Shown: in pieces, positions 37,501 to 46,157 of the stretch | Numbering within the stretch: position 1 is the stretch's first letter | How the letters are laid out: the number at the start of each line of letters is the position of its first letter | Assembly (NCBI RefSeq): GCF_017848315.1 | Contig: NZ_JAFKEC010000004.1 | Location: 62,001-126,000, forward strand | Origin: Pseudomonas palmensis | GTDB taxonomy: Bacteria; Pseudomonadota; Gammaproteobacteria; Pseudomonadales; Pseudomonadaceae | Reading direction: 5' to 3' | Length of the DNA stretch: 64,000 bases | Translations under genes and position numbers: made by a program | Notes under the pieces: model-generated | Database searches by the model: none | What the model was told of the DNA's origin: nothing | The model's input: the letters and a program-made list of their open reading frames with translations, nothing else

Positions 37501-40500
37501 GTTTACTGCCGCGCGAAACGCGCGAGGCAGTAGAGCGCAACTTTAAATCCAACAGTGATCGCCCCGGGGGCATTAATGTGCTTTCCGCGACACCCACTCT
37601 TGAGATGGGTATCGATATTGGCGACTTGTCCAGCGTGCTGCAATGTTCGGTTCCTCCACAGCAGGCAAACTACATTCAGCGAGCCGGTCGGGCAGGGCGT
37701 AGCACTGGTAATGCGTTGCTGATGAGCATGGCGACCAGCAAGCCGCATGACCTGTATTTCTGGGATGACCCGAAAACCATGATTGCAGGTTCCGTGCAGG
37801 CACCTGGGGTTTTCCTTAACGCCTCGGCGGTACTTGAGCGTCAACTTACAGCGTTCACTCTAGATTGCTGGGTGCATGAGAACGGGCGGGCGGCGCAGAT
37901 CCCTCAGGAAATTCGTGGGGTGTTCACTGCGATCAATAATCAGACCAACAGCAAGTTTCCTTACCCTTGGTTGAGTTATGTGGAGCAGCACCAAGCGTCG
38001 CTTCTTGAACGGTTCTTGCGCTTGTTCAATCAGGGAGATATGTGCCCTTTGAGCGACGGTACGTGCCAATGGCTGGCTAATTTCATTCAGGGCAGCAACG
38101 GTGATAGCAGCCCGTTGGCGTATAAGATCGTCAACCGTTTGCAGAGCATTGCTAGTGATGTTGAAAGCATCAAGCGCAAGCGTGAGGCCGCAGTGAAGGA
38201 GATCGATAAGCTGCAGGCATTGACGGTGCGTGGTGAGGATCAGGAGCTGGAGTTGGCACGACTGCTTCAGGATCGAACTGCGCTTTCGCGTTTGATTGGC
38301 AGCATTGAGGGTAAGGCTACGCTCAATGTGCTGACTGATGAGGGCTTGCTACCCAACTATGCGTTCCCGGAGCAAGGTGTGCTGTTGCGCTCGATCATTG
38401 TGCGCGATTCAAAGGCCGGGACATCCGCTCCTGATCCTCTGACCTTCGAATATGAGCGTCCTGGATCAACGGCCATCACTGAGTTGGCACCGAACAACAC
38501 CTTTTATGCCGAAGGCAGGCGGGTGGTGATCAACCAGATCGACGTATCGAAGATCAAGCCGGAGCACTGGCGTTTCTGTAGGCAGTGCTCCTATACCGAG
38601 CCGCTATCCTCAGGTGATCAACACTCTAACTGCCCACGCTGTGGCGATACGCTGTGGCGCGACAGTGGCCGGGTGCACGAGATGTTGCGTTTGACCACGG
38701 TGTTTGCCCGAACGCTGGATCGCGATAGCCGTATTGCTGACGACTCAGACGAGCGTCAGCGCGGCTTTTATGTGCGCCAAGCTTTGGTGGATAGCCCGCC
38801 TGATGCGGTGCGTCAGGCCTTTGTGATTGACGAGCAAACATTTCCTTTCGGCTTCGAGTTTCTCGATCGGGTGACTTTTCGCGAGGTGAACTTTGGCGAG
38901 CAGTCAGCGGAAGGCATGCCGATGGAGATCGGCGGGAAGGAACTCAGCCGCCCTGGTTTTAGCATCTGCCCCGAGTGCGGCACCTTACAGCGCAAGCGCA
39001 AGGCCGAGGAGCTATATCGAAACCATTCGTCCTGGTGCGCGAAGCGCAAGAACCCCGAGGCGAGCACGCAGCAGTGCGTGTTCCTCTACCGCGAGTTCAC
39101 TAGTGAGGGCATTCGTCTGTTTTTGCCCGAGGTGGGTTTTGCCGATACCAACGAGGCCCTGCTGAGCTTTGTGTCGGCTCTGGAGTTGGGGTTGGCGCGG
39201 CGGTTTAGGGGAGCAGTGGACCATCTGCGTATTGCTCTAGATATGCGTATGGCTGCGGGCTCAGATACGCCGCGTTGTTATCTGGTGATCTACGACAGCG
39301 TGCCAGGTGGCACCGGCTATCTCAAGGAATTGATGCGCGCGCCCGAACCGCTGTTGGAAGTATTCGACATTGCACTGCAAGCCCTCAATACCTGTACTTG
39401 CAACCAGAATGCGGACACCGATGGCTGTTATCGCTGTGTGTACCGCTATCACAACAGCCATGATCGTAAGTCTATCTCGCGACGTACAGCACAGAAATTG
39501 TTGGGTGAGGTGATGCAGTACAAGGGAGCACTGAAGCCAGTTACCCATCTGGCCGACGTCCAGCCAGCTAACCAGTTACTGGATAGCATGCTGGAGAGGC
39601 GGTTTGTCGAAGCGCTGCGCCGTGAGCATGAAGGTGAGAAGTTCAAGCTGAGTGAGCTATTGTTCAAGGGCAAGGCGGGCTATCAGATACAGGCTGGCTC
39701 GCGTCGTTGGCGGATGGAGTTGCAGGTCAATCTGGGAGCCAGCGAAGGTGTGTTGATTCCGTGCAAGCCTGACTTCGTATTCTGGCCAGACGATGCCGCC
39801 GACGACCTGCCCGTGGCGGTCTTTGTTGATGGTTGGCAGTACCACAAAGACATCATTACTACCGATATAGCCAAACGTATGGCGGTGGCCAGGAGCGGGA
39901 AGTTCTCAGTCTGGACGCTAACCTGGGATGATGTCGAATGCGCTTTGCAAAACCAGGTATTACCTACGCCATCGCCTTGGGCAACTTTGCTTAATGATGA
40001 TCCACAGCAGGTAGTGCAGAAGCTGTGCGCGGCACAGGGCATCGCAACACTCTCCAATTTCAAATCGCTGCCGTCCTTTGGCCAGATGCATCAGCGTTTA
40101 GCCCATGGGCAACATCAAGCGCTCGGCAAATTGGCCGTCTGCCTGGCTGCGGGAATGTTGATGCCACCGGGTGACACTACTGCGCTTCAAGTCCTGCGCG
40201 AAGGGGCTTTCTGGCAGCGTTTGGATGAGCTGGGTCTGCTACCTGACCTGCAACTGCATAGGCTGAGCCTGCGTCAGCTCGGTACAGCCTGGATGCTGGC
40301 CATTGCCATGCACCCGGAGCATCTGAAGCAAGTGATGACGGGCAATGGCTCTGCAGACTCTGAGCCTGTTCTGGTTGGCGAGTGGAAAGAAGATGGCCTG
40401 CCCGAAAGCGAGCTGCAGTTACGCTGGCAGCAACTTTGGCAGGCACTTAACTTATTGTTGCCGCTGAGTCAGATTTGGGTTGGCAACGCTGAAATGCCAG

Positions 40501-40850
40501 GGTTACCTGCGCTGCAGGATTGTTCTGCGCTCAAAGCAAAATCCGGCGGACTGTCTGAAGCCTGGCAGGAAGCGCTGAGTCTAGCTGCACATGAAGTACA
40601 GTCTTGGGGCTTGGCTCTGGCTGGTCTGGACGTAACCGCCCCAGAAGTGGGCTATGAGTTGATGGATGAGAAAGGCCGCGTAATAGCAGAAGCCGAATTG
40701 GCTTGGCCAGATGTTCGTACCGCCGTACTACTGCCAGATTCTGGAGCAGTGGCTGCGCTTTTTGCTGGCCAAGGTTGGCATTCTTTTACCGCTGATGGCA
40801 GTGAGTTGCCTGATGAGCTGAGAACCCTTTTGATGGAGACACTGGCATGA
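34518..40850 (+). CDS. Giant DUF1998 helicase with C-terminal nuclease-like domain, DruE-like
   Basis: The 2110-residue protein opens with a DEAD/DEAH helicase domain: ATGTGSGKTE (97-106) and VVDELHTFDGAQGTDL (about 230). The second RecA domain has SATPTLEMGIDIG (about 1024) and QRAGRAGRSTG (about 1055). Cysteine clusters CAIC..CRRVDC (about 937), CRQC..CPRC (about 1354) and CPEC (about 1482) look like zinc ribbons. DUF1998 follows with YDSVPGGTGYLKEL (about 1590) and CTCNQN..GCYRCVYRY (about 1625). At about 1749-1790 the pattern CKPDFVF..VAVFVDGWQYHKD resembles the core of Vsr/DUF559 PD-(D/E)XK nucleases. Length and domain order fit DruE, the constant protein of Druantia, and overlap DISARM DrmA+DrmB. 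Translation is coupled to the next gene (ATGA overlap). Confidence 0.8.
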   Translation: MQPLIVSQQVTQGVADFLRTAFPSTTTGFEGLLERFLAERSNIFKGPYLTLPLPFRKQLNGGLPAFPWLPASFVPHAHQAKAFARLAGSEAQSTLVATGTGSGKTECFLYPILEHCRVARAEGRRGIKAIILYPMNALASDQSGRVAKEIVKAAGLSGIRAGLYVGDAPAVESQTVAELSGGSYSVITDRNALRENPPDILLTNYKMLDFLLLRAADAPLWAHQQPDTLRYLVVDELHTFDGAQGTDLACLIRRLKGRLKAPPGQLVCVGTSATLGDDGVSDLLAFAGDVFGEVLNDSAVIAEDCESVGDYLAEALVEFTQSPQPSDLDTLAPDNFDDLHAYLAAQAPLWFGEPCSVTQAEDFAWRCGLGKDLKSHFAFQNLLRDLERLGPKSVLLDDLLVLLKRRLPSCDDERFALLWLSSLLSLVAHARQDAHQNFFLQVKVEIWLRELRRMAAVLDAEPQLRHHDDLRKADMERLHLPVIHCRECHATGWGSTQQKISPNQLTHDLQAFYSAFFAEDVSTRFIFPSSAGANPAVFERKQVCPACGSLHQASQTECSHCEDQPLLAIDIASNLREGTRNGAKYTKSHHDCPFCAGYKTLTIVGSQAASLAAVMVGQLFATRFNPDKKLIAFSDSVQDAAHRAGFLAARTWRMNLRPALAQVIADAYAAGRPVTLENLPTAFAQRWRTALGDGHYIANFLPPQMQWLRDYETLMEEGALPESSNLPSELARVLPWVLNAEFGQDAHIGRTLVATGTACVVPLAGKLDEAAQWLLPRLRDTLEPLAAAQLEEVVVLLRGLLENMQRIGAWRDQELGFYARMGSSPWGYKKNPSQFKLLTSPRPPRFLTLAEFGRCVSITKSHARLFSDWAFKALPALHDLALGTDALIAPLYRLALEALESVGLAGFEEATEKPDIRVWGLEPSAFHVILGGKVWRCAICHSTTLSGPEDDFSEQACRRVDCRGELHALDVPGDFYRKLYLNADIRRVVAHEHTGLLPRETREAVERNFKSNSDRPGGINVLSATPTLEMGIDIGDLSSVLQCSVPPQQANYIQRAGRAGRSTGNALLMSMATSKPHDLYFWDDPKTMIAGSVQAPGVFLNASAVLERQLTAFTLDCWVHENGRAAQIPQEIRGVFTAINNQTNSKFPYPWLSYVEQHQASLLERFLRLFNQGDMCPLSDGTCQWLANFIQGSNGDSSPLAYKIVNRLQSIASDVESIKRKREAAVKEIDKLQALTVRGEDQELELARLLQDRTALSRLIGSIEGKATLNVLTDEGLLPNYAFPEQGVLLRSIIVRDSKAGTSAPDPLTFEYERPGSTAITELAPNNTFYAEGRRVVINQIDVSKIKPEHWRFCRQCSYTEPLSSGDQHSNCPRCGDTLWRDSGRVHEMLRLTTVFARTLDRDSRIADDSDERQRGFYVRQALVDSPPDAVRQAFVIDEQTFPFGFEFLDRVTFREVNFGEQSAEGMPMEIGGKELSRPGFSICPECGTLQRKRKAEELYRNHSSWCAKRKNPEASTQQCVFLYREFTSEGIRLFLPEVGFADTNEALLSFVSALELGLARRFRGAVDHLRIALDMRMAAGSDTPRCYLVIYDSVPGGTGYLKELMRAPEPLLEVFDIALQALNTCTCNQNADTDGCYRCVYRYHNSHDRKSISRRTAQKLLGEVMQYKGALKPVTHLADVQPANQLLDSMLERRFVEALRREHEGEKFKLSELLFKGKAGYQIQAGSRRWRMELQVNLGASEGVLIPCKPDFVFWPDDAADDLPVAVFVDGWQYHKDIITTDIAKRMAVARSGKFSVWTLTWDDVECALQNQVLPTPSPWATLLNDDPQQVVQKLCAAQGIATLSNFKSLPSFGQMHQRLAHGQHQALGKLAVCLAAGMLMPPGDTTALQVLREGAFWQRLDELGLLPDLQLHRLSLRQLGTAWMLAIAMHPEHLKQVMTGNGSADSEPVLVGEWKEDGLPESELQLRWQQLWQALNLLLPLSQIWVGNAEMPGLPALQDCSALKAKSGGLSEAWQEALSLAAHEVQSWGLALAGLDVTAPEVGYELMDEKGRVIAEAELAWPDVRTAVLLPDSGAVAALFAGQGWHSFTADGSELPDELRTLLMETLA

Positions 40851-42946
40851 CGCTGGCACTCAAGATTGCAATGTCCGATGACTTTCTGAAGTCGTTTTCG
40901 GTAGTTCCACGTTCTCATCAGCAGGCGGTACTGACCTTCGTTGCAAAGTTTCGTCAGAACCCAATGGCGACCGGCATCAATTATGAGCGCATTCATGATG
41001 CCGCCGATCCGAACATGCGCTCGGTTCGGATCAACGACAATATGCGTGGAATCGTGCTTAAACCTGATGTGGGCAACGTTTACTGCCTGTTGTGGGTTGA
41101 CCAACATGACGATGCCTATCAATGGGCACGTCGCCATCGAGTCGCGATCCATCCGGATGTTGGCAGCATCCAGGTTTATGCAGTGCAGGAGGTGGCTAAC
41201 ACGAAAGCATCTGACGCCTCGGCCGAGGTGCGTGCAGTGGGACTGTTCGATGCCCTCAAGGATCGTGAGATTCGCCGGCTGGGCGTACCCGATGATCGGC
41301 TGGAAGCGGTGCGTGCCGTAACTAATGAAGGCGAACTTGAGGCGCTGGAAGCGCAATTGCCCGATGAGGCATTCGAGGCGTTGTATCTATTTGCTGCCGG
41401 CGAGCTTTTCGAGAAGATCATCAGTGATCAGGCCGCGCCAGAGTCTGTCGACCCTGCAGACTTCGGGGCTGCGCTGGAGCGCGATAGCTCGCGTCGTCAT
41501 TTCGTGGTACTGACTGATGACAGCGATCTGGAGGCCTTACTGGCTGCACCTCTAGAACGCTGGAGGGTCTTCCTGCACCCAACTCAGCGCAAGTTGGTGG
41601 AGCGTGACTGGAATGGTCCAGTGAAGGTGACCGGTGGTGCAGGTACTGGTAAAACTGTTGTCGCCATGCATCGCGCTGCAAGACTTGCTCGACAATATTC
41701 GAACTTGCCTGGTCGTCCGGTCTTGTTTACCACGTTCACCAAAACACTTGCCGAGGACATCCGCCAGCATTTGGCGCTGCTGTGCACCCCACAGGAATTG
41801 GAGAAAATTCAAGTAGTGAACCTGGATCAGTGGGCTTCCAGCCTTCTGCGTCGTTTTGGCTACCCACATAACCTGCTGTACAACGAAGGCGATCGTCGCC
41901 GTTTCTGGCAAGCAGCTCTGTCTGCGATGCCGACATCGGTTGATCTCAGCCTAACGTTCATGCGTGCGGAGTATGAGCGAGTGGTGCTGCCTCAAGCTTG
42001 TGAAACTGCTGAGGACTATATGCGTGCCAGTCGAGTCGGCCGTGGCGGTCAGCTCGGCCGTGCGATGCGTAAGTCTATTTGGCCGGTGTTTGCCGAATAC
42101 CGTGCCCAGCTGCAAGCCGCCAATTTGCGCGAGCCTGAAGAGGCCTTCCGTGAAGCCTGTCAGTTGTTAAGGACAGAGCAGCCCGCACTCGGAATTCGGT
42201 CCATGGTGGTAGATGAAGCCCAGGACATCAGCAACGCAGGTTTTGAGCTTATTCGCACAGCCGTAGAGGAAGCTGAAAACGACCTGTTTATCGTTGGCGA
42301 TGCTCACCAGCGTATCTACCGGCACAAAGTCGTACTGAGCCGGGTGGGCATTGAGGTTCGTGGCCGCAGCCGTAACCTTAAGGTGAACTACCGCACCACA
42401 GACGAAATCCGTCAATGGGCCTGTGCTCAGCTTGAAGGATGTGCTGTCGACGACCTGGACGGGAATGCGGATTCTCTGCGCGGTTACCGTTCGCTTACCC
42501 ATGGTGATGTGCCGGATATCATTGAGTCGTCTTCCGTTAATGAGGATATTCCGCATATACAAACGATCCTTAAACAACTGCAGGACGATGGCATGGAGCC
42601 TCGACAGATTTGCATCACCGCACGTACTAACGAGGATCTGGAAAACATTGCTAGAGCTCTGCAGCAAGCCAATATTATTCACTTGAAACTAGATAACGCA
42701 ACCTCGGACGATTCGGCACTATTGGGCGTCCGTCTAGCCACTATGCACCGCATCAAGGGGCTTGAATTTAGCGTAGTGATTGTTGCCGCCTACAAGGGAG
42801 CCACTACTTATGCAGGGCAATTTAGCCGTGATGAAGATGCCGGGGTAACCGAAGACACTGAAACTTCTGAAAGATGTCTGCTGCACGTTGCTGCTACTCG
42901 AGCAAAGAGAAATTTGTTTCTCCTAGTGCGGCCCTCTGTTGGCTGA
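40847..42946 (+). CDS. UvrD/Rep-type helicase with N-terminal RelE-like domain
   Basis: Residues 1 to about 115 look like a RelE/ParE-fold toxin domain (SDDFLKSFSVVPRSHQQAVLTFVAKFRQNP, then VRINDNMRGIVLKP and YCLLWVDQHDDAYQWARRHR). After a linker comes a superfamily 1 helicase: motif I GGAGTGKTVVAMHRAARLA (about 263), motif II VVDEAQDIS (about 452), motif III VGDAHQRIYRHKV, motif V MHRIKGLEFSVVIVAA (about 627) and motif VI HVAATRAKRNLFLL. Length is 699 residues. It is the last gene of the operon and overlaps the giant helicase gene by four bases. RelE-UvrD fusions are known but rare; the toxin part may cleave RNA or just act as a binding module. A hairpin terminator follows. Confidence 0.8.
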   Translation: MTLALKIAMSDDFLKSFSVVPRSHQQAVLTFVAKFRQNPMATGINYERIHDAADPNMRSVRINDNMRGIVLKPDVGNVYCLLWVDQHDDAYQWARRHRVAIHPDVGSIQVYAVQEVANTKASDASAEVRAVGLFDALKDREIRRLGVPDDRLEAVRAVTNEGELEALEAQLPDEAFEALYLFAAGELFEKIISDQAAPESVDPADFGAALERDSSRRHFVVLTDDSDLEALLAAPLERWRVFLHPTQRKLVERDWNGPVKVTGGAGTGKTVVAMHRAARLARQYSNLPGRPVLFTTFTKTLAEDIRQHLALLCTPQELEKIQVVNLDQWASSLLRRFGYPHNLLYNEGDRRRFWQAALSAMPTSVDLSLTFMRAEYERVVLPQACETAEDYMRASRVGRGGQLGRAMRKSIWPVFAEYRAQLQAANLREPEEAFREACQLLRTEQPALGIRSMVVDEAQDISNAGFELIRTAVEEAENDLFIVGDAHQRIYRHKVVLSRVGIEVRGRSRNLKVNYRTTDEIRQWACAQLEGCAVDDLDGNADSLRGYRSLTHGDVPDIIESSSVNEDIPHIQTILKQLQDDGMEPRQICITARTNEDLENIARALQQANIIHLKLDNATSDDSALLGVRLATMHRIKGLEFSVVIVAAYKGATTYAGQFSRDEDAGVTEDTETSERCLLHVAATRAKRNLFLLVRPSVG

Positions 42947-42953
42947 AGTCTCA

Positions 42954-42986
42954 GACCTATACAGCTAAAAATTAGCTGTATAGGTC
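42954..42986. terminator. Bidirectional terminator-like hairpin
   Basis: GACCTATACAGCTA and TAGCTGTATAGGTC are perfect 14-bp arms around a 5-base loop, between the convergent UvrD-like and PIN genes. A-rich and T-rich ends on both strands are modest, yet the stem and position make it the clearest terminator in the island. Confidence 0.75.
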
Positions 42987-42995
42987 GGCCCAGCA

Positions 42996-43634
42996 TTACT
43001 GGCTAACACTGCGACGCCCGGCCAGCTTAAGCTTTGCAAGCCTCCTAAGGCTTGGGCATAAACCTACGTTTTCGCGTCCGATCACCTTTTCAATCCAGTC
43101 GAATTGGCTGTCTCGGACTTGCATTCTGGCGTGTTTCAGCGCTTGAAGCGTTGCAACGGCTAAGGCTTTATCTCCGATTGAAATACGCACGGGCTCGTAA
43201 GCAAGAATATCGACTGTTGTAATGAGTCGCAGTGTTTCAAAACGTTGGGAGGAAATTTGAGTCGCTTTTTTTTCATCAATGACTGCGGTAAACCCGTTGC
43301 TATGTGCAAGCGCGAGTGTCGCGGCTTCTCCGTCTCCGAGCGAGGCAGCTGTGGATCCGGATACCAAGTCGAAGAAGTGCTCTAATGCAATGCCAGAAAG
43401 CTCTTCTGTCTTTAAAATTTGATTATGGATTAGCTCCAAAAGCTGTTTCGGCTCAGGCCGGCCGTTTACCGTTCCTAGCTCAATCTCCCGTATTACATTG
43501 TCAGTGACAACAATAGGAGTCGGAACTGCTTGCAGGATTGCGCTTGCATAGCCGGTCGCCAGCAAGTTTATGATGACACTGGCGTCGAGAACGAGAATGC
43601 TATCTCGATCAGTGAGACAGCTTGAAAAGGTCAT
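42996..43634 (-). CDS. PIN-domain toxin (DUF3368-like)
   Basis: The product begins SILVLDASVIINLLATG with the first catalytic aspartate at residue 17. It continues through VVTDNVIREIELG (a conserved Glu near 49), LGDGEAATLALA (acidic pair near 103) and TAVIDEKKA, the four-acid pattern of PIN ribonucleases. I use the ATG at 43634 (MTFSSCLTDRD); the frame extends to 43661. Either way it overlaps the end of the XRE-ImmA gene, so the two are translationally coupled, a standard arrangement for a toxin with its HTH-peptidase partner. PIN toxins cleave tRNA or mRNA. It is the last gene of a four-gene operon with a QueC-like enzyme. Confidence 0.75.
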   Translation of the reverse strand: MTFSSCLTDRDSILVLDASVIINLLATGYASAILQAVPTPIVVTDNVIREIELGTVNGRPEPKQLLELIHNQILKTEELSGIALEHFFDLVSGSTAASLGDGEAATLALAHSNGFTAVIDEKKATQISSQRFETLRLITTVDILAYEPVRISIGDKALAVATLQALKHARMQVRDSQFDWIEKVIGRENVGLCPSLRRLAKLKLAGRRSVSQ

Positions 43635-44778
43635 CAACCTCATCCTCTTCTGCCTCATCAAGCAACTGGCGTACTTTCGCCCTATCTAGCTTAAGCAAAT
43701 CCGACATTTGCCCTTCGCTGATTAGATCCTTTTTCCAGGCATCGATAGCTAACAAAAAAAGCCTAGTTGATTGCGCGCCTTCCATAGGCGTGGAATCTTG
43801 AGCTATCGTGCCTAGTACCTGCTGGGCTTGGTCGTCGGTTATACCACCATTATCCATGAACCAATCCCACGTTCCCTTTTTCGTCAGATCTAATTCTTCA
43901 AGCCTCATCACCATTGCCTGGCGTGAAATGCCAAAGAAACTAGCGAGCAGGATGATGTGCCGACGAGTGAGGTGGGTTGATCCAATGGTCACTTCCTTGA
44001 ACTTTTCCATGACAGTGCGGGCAGGCGTCAGAAAAGCACTACCGAAAGCATTCGCGTAACGTTCTTCACGCGAGTTCTCATGCTTTTCGGCTTGATAGAT
44101 CTCGGGCTGACGTCGCGTCGCTATAAAGTGCCCGAGCTCGTGGGCGCCAGTCTGGGTTTGACGATCCTTCCGATGTACTGCATTTATTAGCATACAGGCG
44201 CCAACGGCGTCGTCATAGGCAAATAGCCCAGACACTTTCGATTCAAGTCTCCGGCTATAGACACGAATTCCAAGTTGCATCTCTATGAGTGAAAACAGAT
44301 CTTGGATGGGGCTCTCGCCGAGCCCTAGCCAGCTTCGGAGGCTATGAGCATCGTGCTCTGCTTGTTTGCGTACATCGCCTGGTAAGATGCTTTTTTCGGT
44401 CGGATAATTCGAGGTTTTCCGAACACCTAAAATGTTTTCAAGTTCTACTTCCGCCCTGACGAGATCATTCAACATCCGAGCAGCTTGGTCGATGCCTGCA
44501 TCACCAGTGTCTGGGAGTGAGCGGAAGCGAGGAACAAGGTCCACATGGACCGCTTCTCGGCGTAGCAAAGAGTTAGCAGATACTCCATAACAGCGGCTAA
44601 GCATCTGGATCTCGTCAAGCTTTGCAGAGCGCTGTCCTTTTTCAATAGCCACAAGAGTGGTTCGAGCAAAGCCAACTGCTTTGGCCGCTGCGTCTTGGGT
44701 CATGGCCGCGGTTTCGCGCGCGACCTTTAGTCGTTCACCCAGTTCACCTGGGTTCAGTTCATAGTTTGGTTTGGTCAT
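43609..44778 (-). CDS. XRE-ImmA/IrrE HTH-metallopeptidase regulator
   Basis: Residues about 10-65 form an XRE helix-turn-helix (GERLKVARETAAMTQDAAAKAVGFARTTLVAIEKGQR). Around residue 215 comes GAHELGHFIATR, the HExxH-type zinc site of ImmA/IrrE peptidases, with the downstream acid in EERYANAFGSAFLTP. This is the COG2856 family, which pairs with toxins or represses mobile-element genes until a signal triggers cleavage. The start at 44778 (MTKPNYELN) overlaps the QueC-like stop by four bases; the 22 codons upstream are not protein-like. It likely binds the perfect palindrome at 46745-46789 at the head of the operon and restrains the PIN toxin. Confidence 0.85.
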   Translation of the reverse strand: MTKPNYELNPGELGERLKVARETAAMTQDAAAKAVGFARTTLVAIEKGQRSAKLDEIQMLSRCYGVSANSLLRREAVHVDLVPRFRSLPDTGDAGIDQAARMLNDLVRAEVELENILGVRKTSNYPTEKSILPGDVRKQAEHDAHSLRSWLGLGESPIQDLFSLIEMQLGIRVYSRRLESKVSGLFAYDDAVGACMLINAVHRKDRQTQTGAHELGHFIATRRQPEIYQAEKHENSREERYANAFGSAFLTPARTVMEKFKEVTIGSTHLTRRHIILLASFFGISRQAMVMRLEELDLTKKGTWDWFMDNGGITDDQAQQVLGTIAQDSTPMEGAQSTRLFLLAIDAWKKDLISEGQMSDLLKLDRAKVRQLLDEAEEDEVDDLFKLSH

Positions 44779-46157
44779 GATGCGCCATCTATCCACTTCC
44801 TCACGAACGACTCTGATCTCATATCGCTCGTGAACGCTGACCATTCCTTGGCATGTTGCTGCAAGAGCCTGTCAAGGTTCTGCGCCACGGCATGTGGCGA
44901 CTCGGCCAGAGCTCGAGCCAGTTCGCTCGTTCTGCGGCGTTTGATCAGTTCGTACTGCGAAGATTCCCGAATCGAAGAAAGGTGCTCGAAATGAAGTACC
45001 CCTGCGATAGCGTATTGTTGCAAGGCTTCGGTAAAGCTGGTGAATTCTTTTGCTGCGCCTGACTTCCAGGTCGGACTATCTAGGGATTCCCACACATAAT
45101 TCGTTGGTGGCTCTTCCAATCCTGCAGCGTGAACGCTAAGGCGGCGAAGCATACACGCGGCGCATATGCCGCACTGTCTTCTTGCGCCTGAAACGGCTAC
45201 CTGCCGGGATTGCTGCCAGCACGACCTGGTCGTTATCCAATTCACGTTAGGGCCACAGGTTTCCACAAACTCGCGCAGGGTCTCGCCTTTCGTCATCCAA
45301 AGCCTGGGAAAGGTGTACTGGAATCGGTAACCAAGAAGTGCTTCGATAAAGCGCTCCATCAGCTTGGTGAAGACGGGGTGATTTCGATAGTCCTCATACC
45401 CATGTGCAACAGGAAGGAGCACAGGTGCAAGTGCACCTTGTCCGCTTTCGGGGATGATGGCCATTGGAGCATCAATTAGATACGCCGCAACTGCCGATAT
45501 GATACTGAATTTGAATCCGCGGCTGCGTGCACTTCTCTCAGCGCTTCTTGCATCATCAAGCTTGACTGAATATGGGATGGCCGTGAATGGAATCCTTTGG
45601 CGTTCCTTTTTTGAAATGTCGTGTTGTTTGCTCCCTATTCGAAGACGAATCAGGCGTTTACCTAGGCGCTTGCTCTCAAGCTCAGAGACCGCACGTGAGT
45701 CCATTCCATCACTGAAGGCAATGACAGCCTCTGCATTGGAAGGAAAAGCTATTTGGCCTTGCGGCGGTCTCTGTGCAGCTTGTTTTCGAGGTCCAAAATT
45801 GAAATGCCAGTCGTCTCCGGTCAAAAGGTTCAGTGCGTTGACGAGCGCTCGGTTTACCTTGTTACTCGACCACCGCTCAACGTCGTGTACTGGAGCGTGA
45901 ACGATGAATCGACGGCCCCAATTCATGGAACTGCGGACAAGGTAGCGATCACAGAACTCAACTGCAGCTGATATGAGTAGTGCGTCATACGTTACGGGCT
46001 CCCATTTGTCATGGGATGAGAAGGATGCGAGAGCCTCGAGGTCGAACTCGATGTTCTTCTCGATGTAACACGGGATTACGCCGTTTCTTTTGCGGGCGCC
46101 AGGTTCAAGTATATCTACAGCTATTTCCTTAGGCGGGAGGGTGTTCATCACAACCAT
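44775..46157 (-). CDS. QueC-like PP-loop ATPase
   Basis: The 460-residue protein carries VIAFSDGMDSRAVSEL (residues 146-160), a variant of the PP-loop SGGxDS that binds ATP in QueC and related N-type synthetases. A zinc-type cluster CGICAACMLRR lies near residue 341, matching the CxxC..C site of QueC. The N-terminal 130 residues and the C-terminal 100 are extra. QueC homologues serve in several immune systems (Qat, type IV CBASS and deazaguanine-DNA systems), where they make a nitrile or amide or modify a protein. None of the usual Qat partners is present here. The gene sits between an unknown 189-residue protein and the XRE-ImmA regulator, with overlaps on both sides. An alternative start is 46148. 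Confidence 0.75.
   Translation of the reverse strand: MVVMNTLPPKEIAVDILEPGARKRNGVIPCYIEKNIEFDLEALASFSSHDKWEPVTYDALLISAAVEFCDRYLVRSSMNWGRRFIVHAPVHDVERWSSNKVNRALVNALNLLTGDDWHFNFGPRKQAAQRPPQGQIAFPSNAEAVIAFSDGMDSRAVSELESKRLGKRLIRLRIGSKQHDISKKERQRIPFTAIPYSVKLDDARSAERSARSRGFKFSIISAVAAYLIDAPMAIIPESGQGALAPVLLPVAHGYEDYRNHPVFTKLMERFIEALLGYRFQYTFPRLWMTKGETLREFVETCGPNVNWITTRSCWQQSRQVAVSGARRQCGICAACMLRRLSVHAAGLEEPPTNYVWESLDSPTWKSGAAKEFTSFTEALQQYAIAGVLHFEHLSSIRESSQYELIKRRRTSELARALAESPHAVAQNLDRLLQQHAKEWSAFTSDMRSESFVRKWIDGAS

Noticed and set aside
24753..42946. Calling the operon canonical DISARM, Druantia or BREX
   Set aside because: No PLD-type DrmC and no separate DrmA/DrmB, no DruA-D, DruH or cytosine methylase, and no PglZ or BrxC; only parts of each are present.
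44775..46157. Calling the QueC-like gene part of a Qat system
   Set aside because: No QatA ATPase, QatB or TatD-like QatD gene is near; the partners are XRE-ImmA and PIN.
44775..46157. Housekeeping queuosine gene queC
   Set aside because: It is twice the usual length, has a changed PP-loop (SDGMDS) and is tied into a toxin-regulator operon without other queuosine genes.
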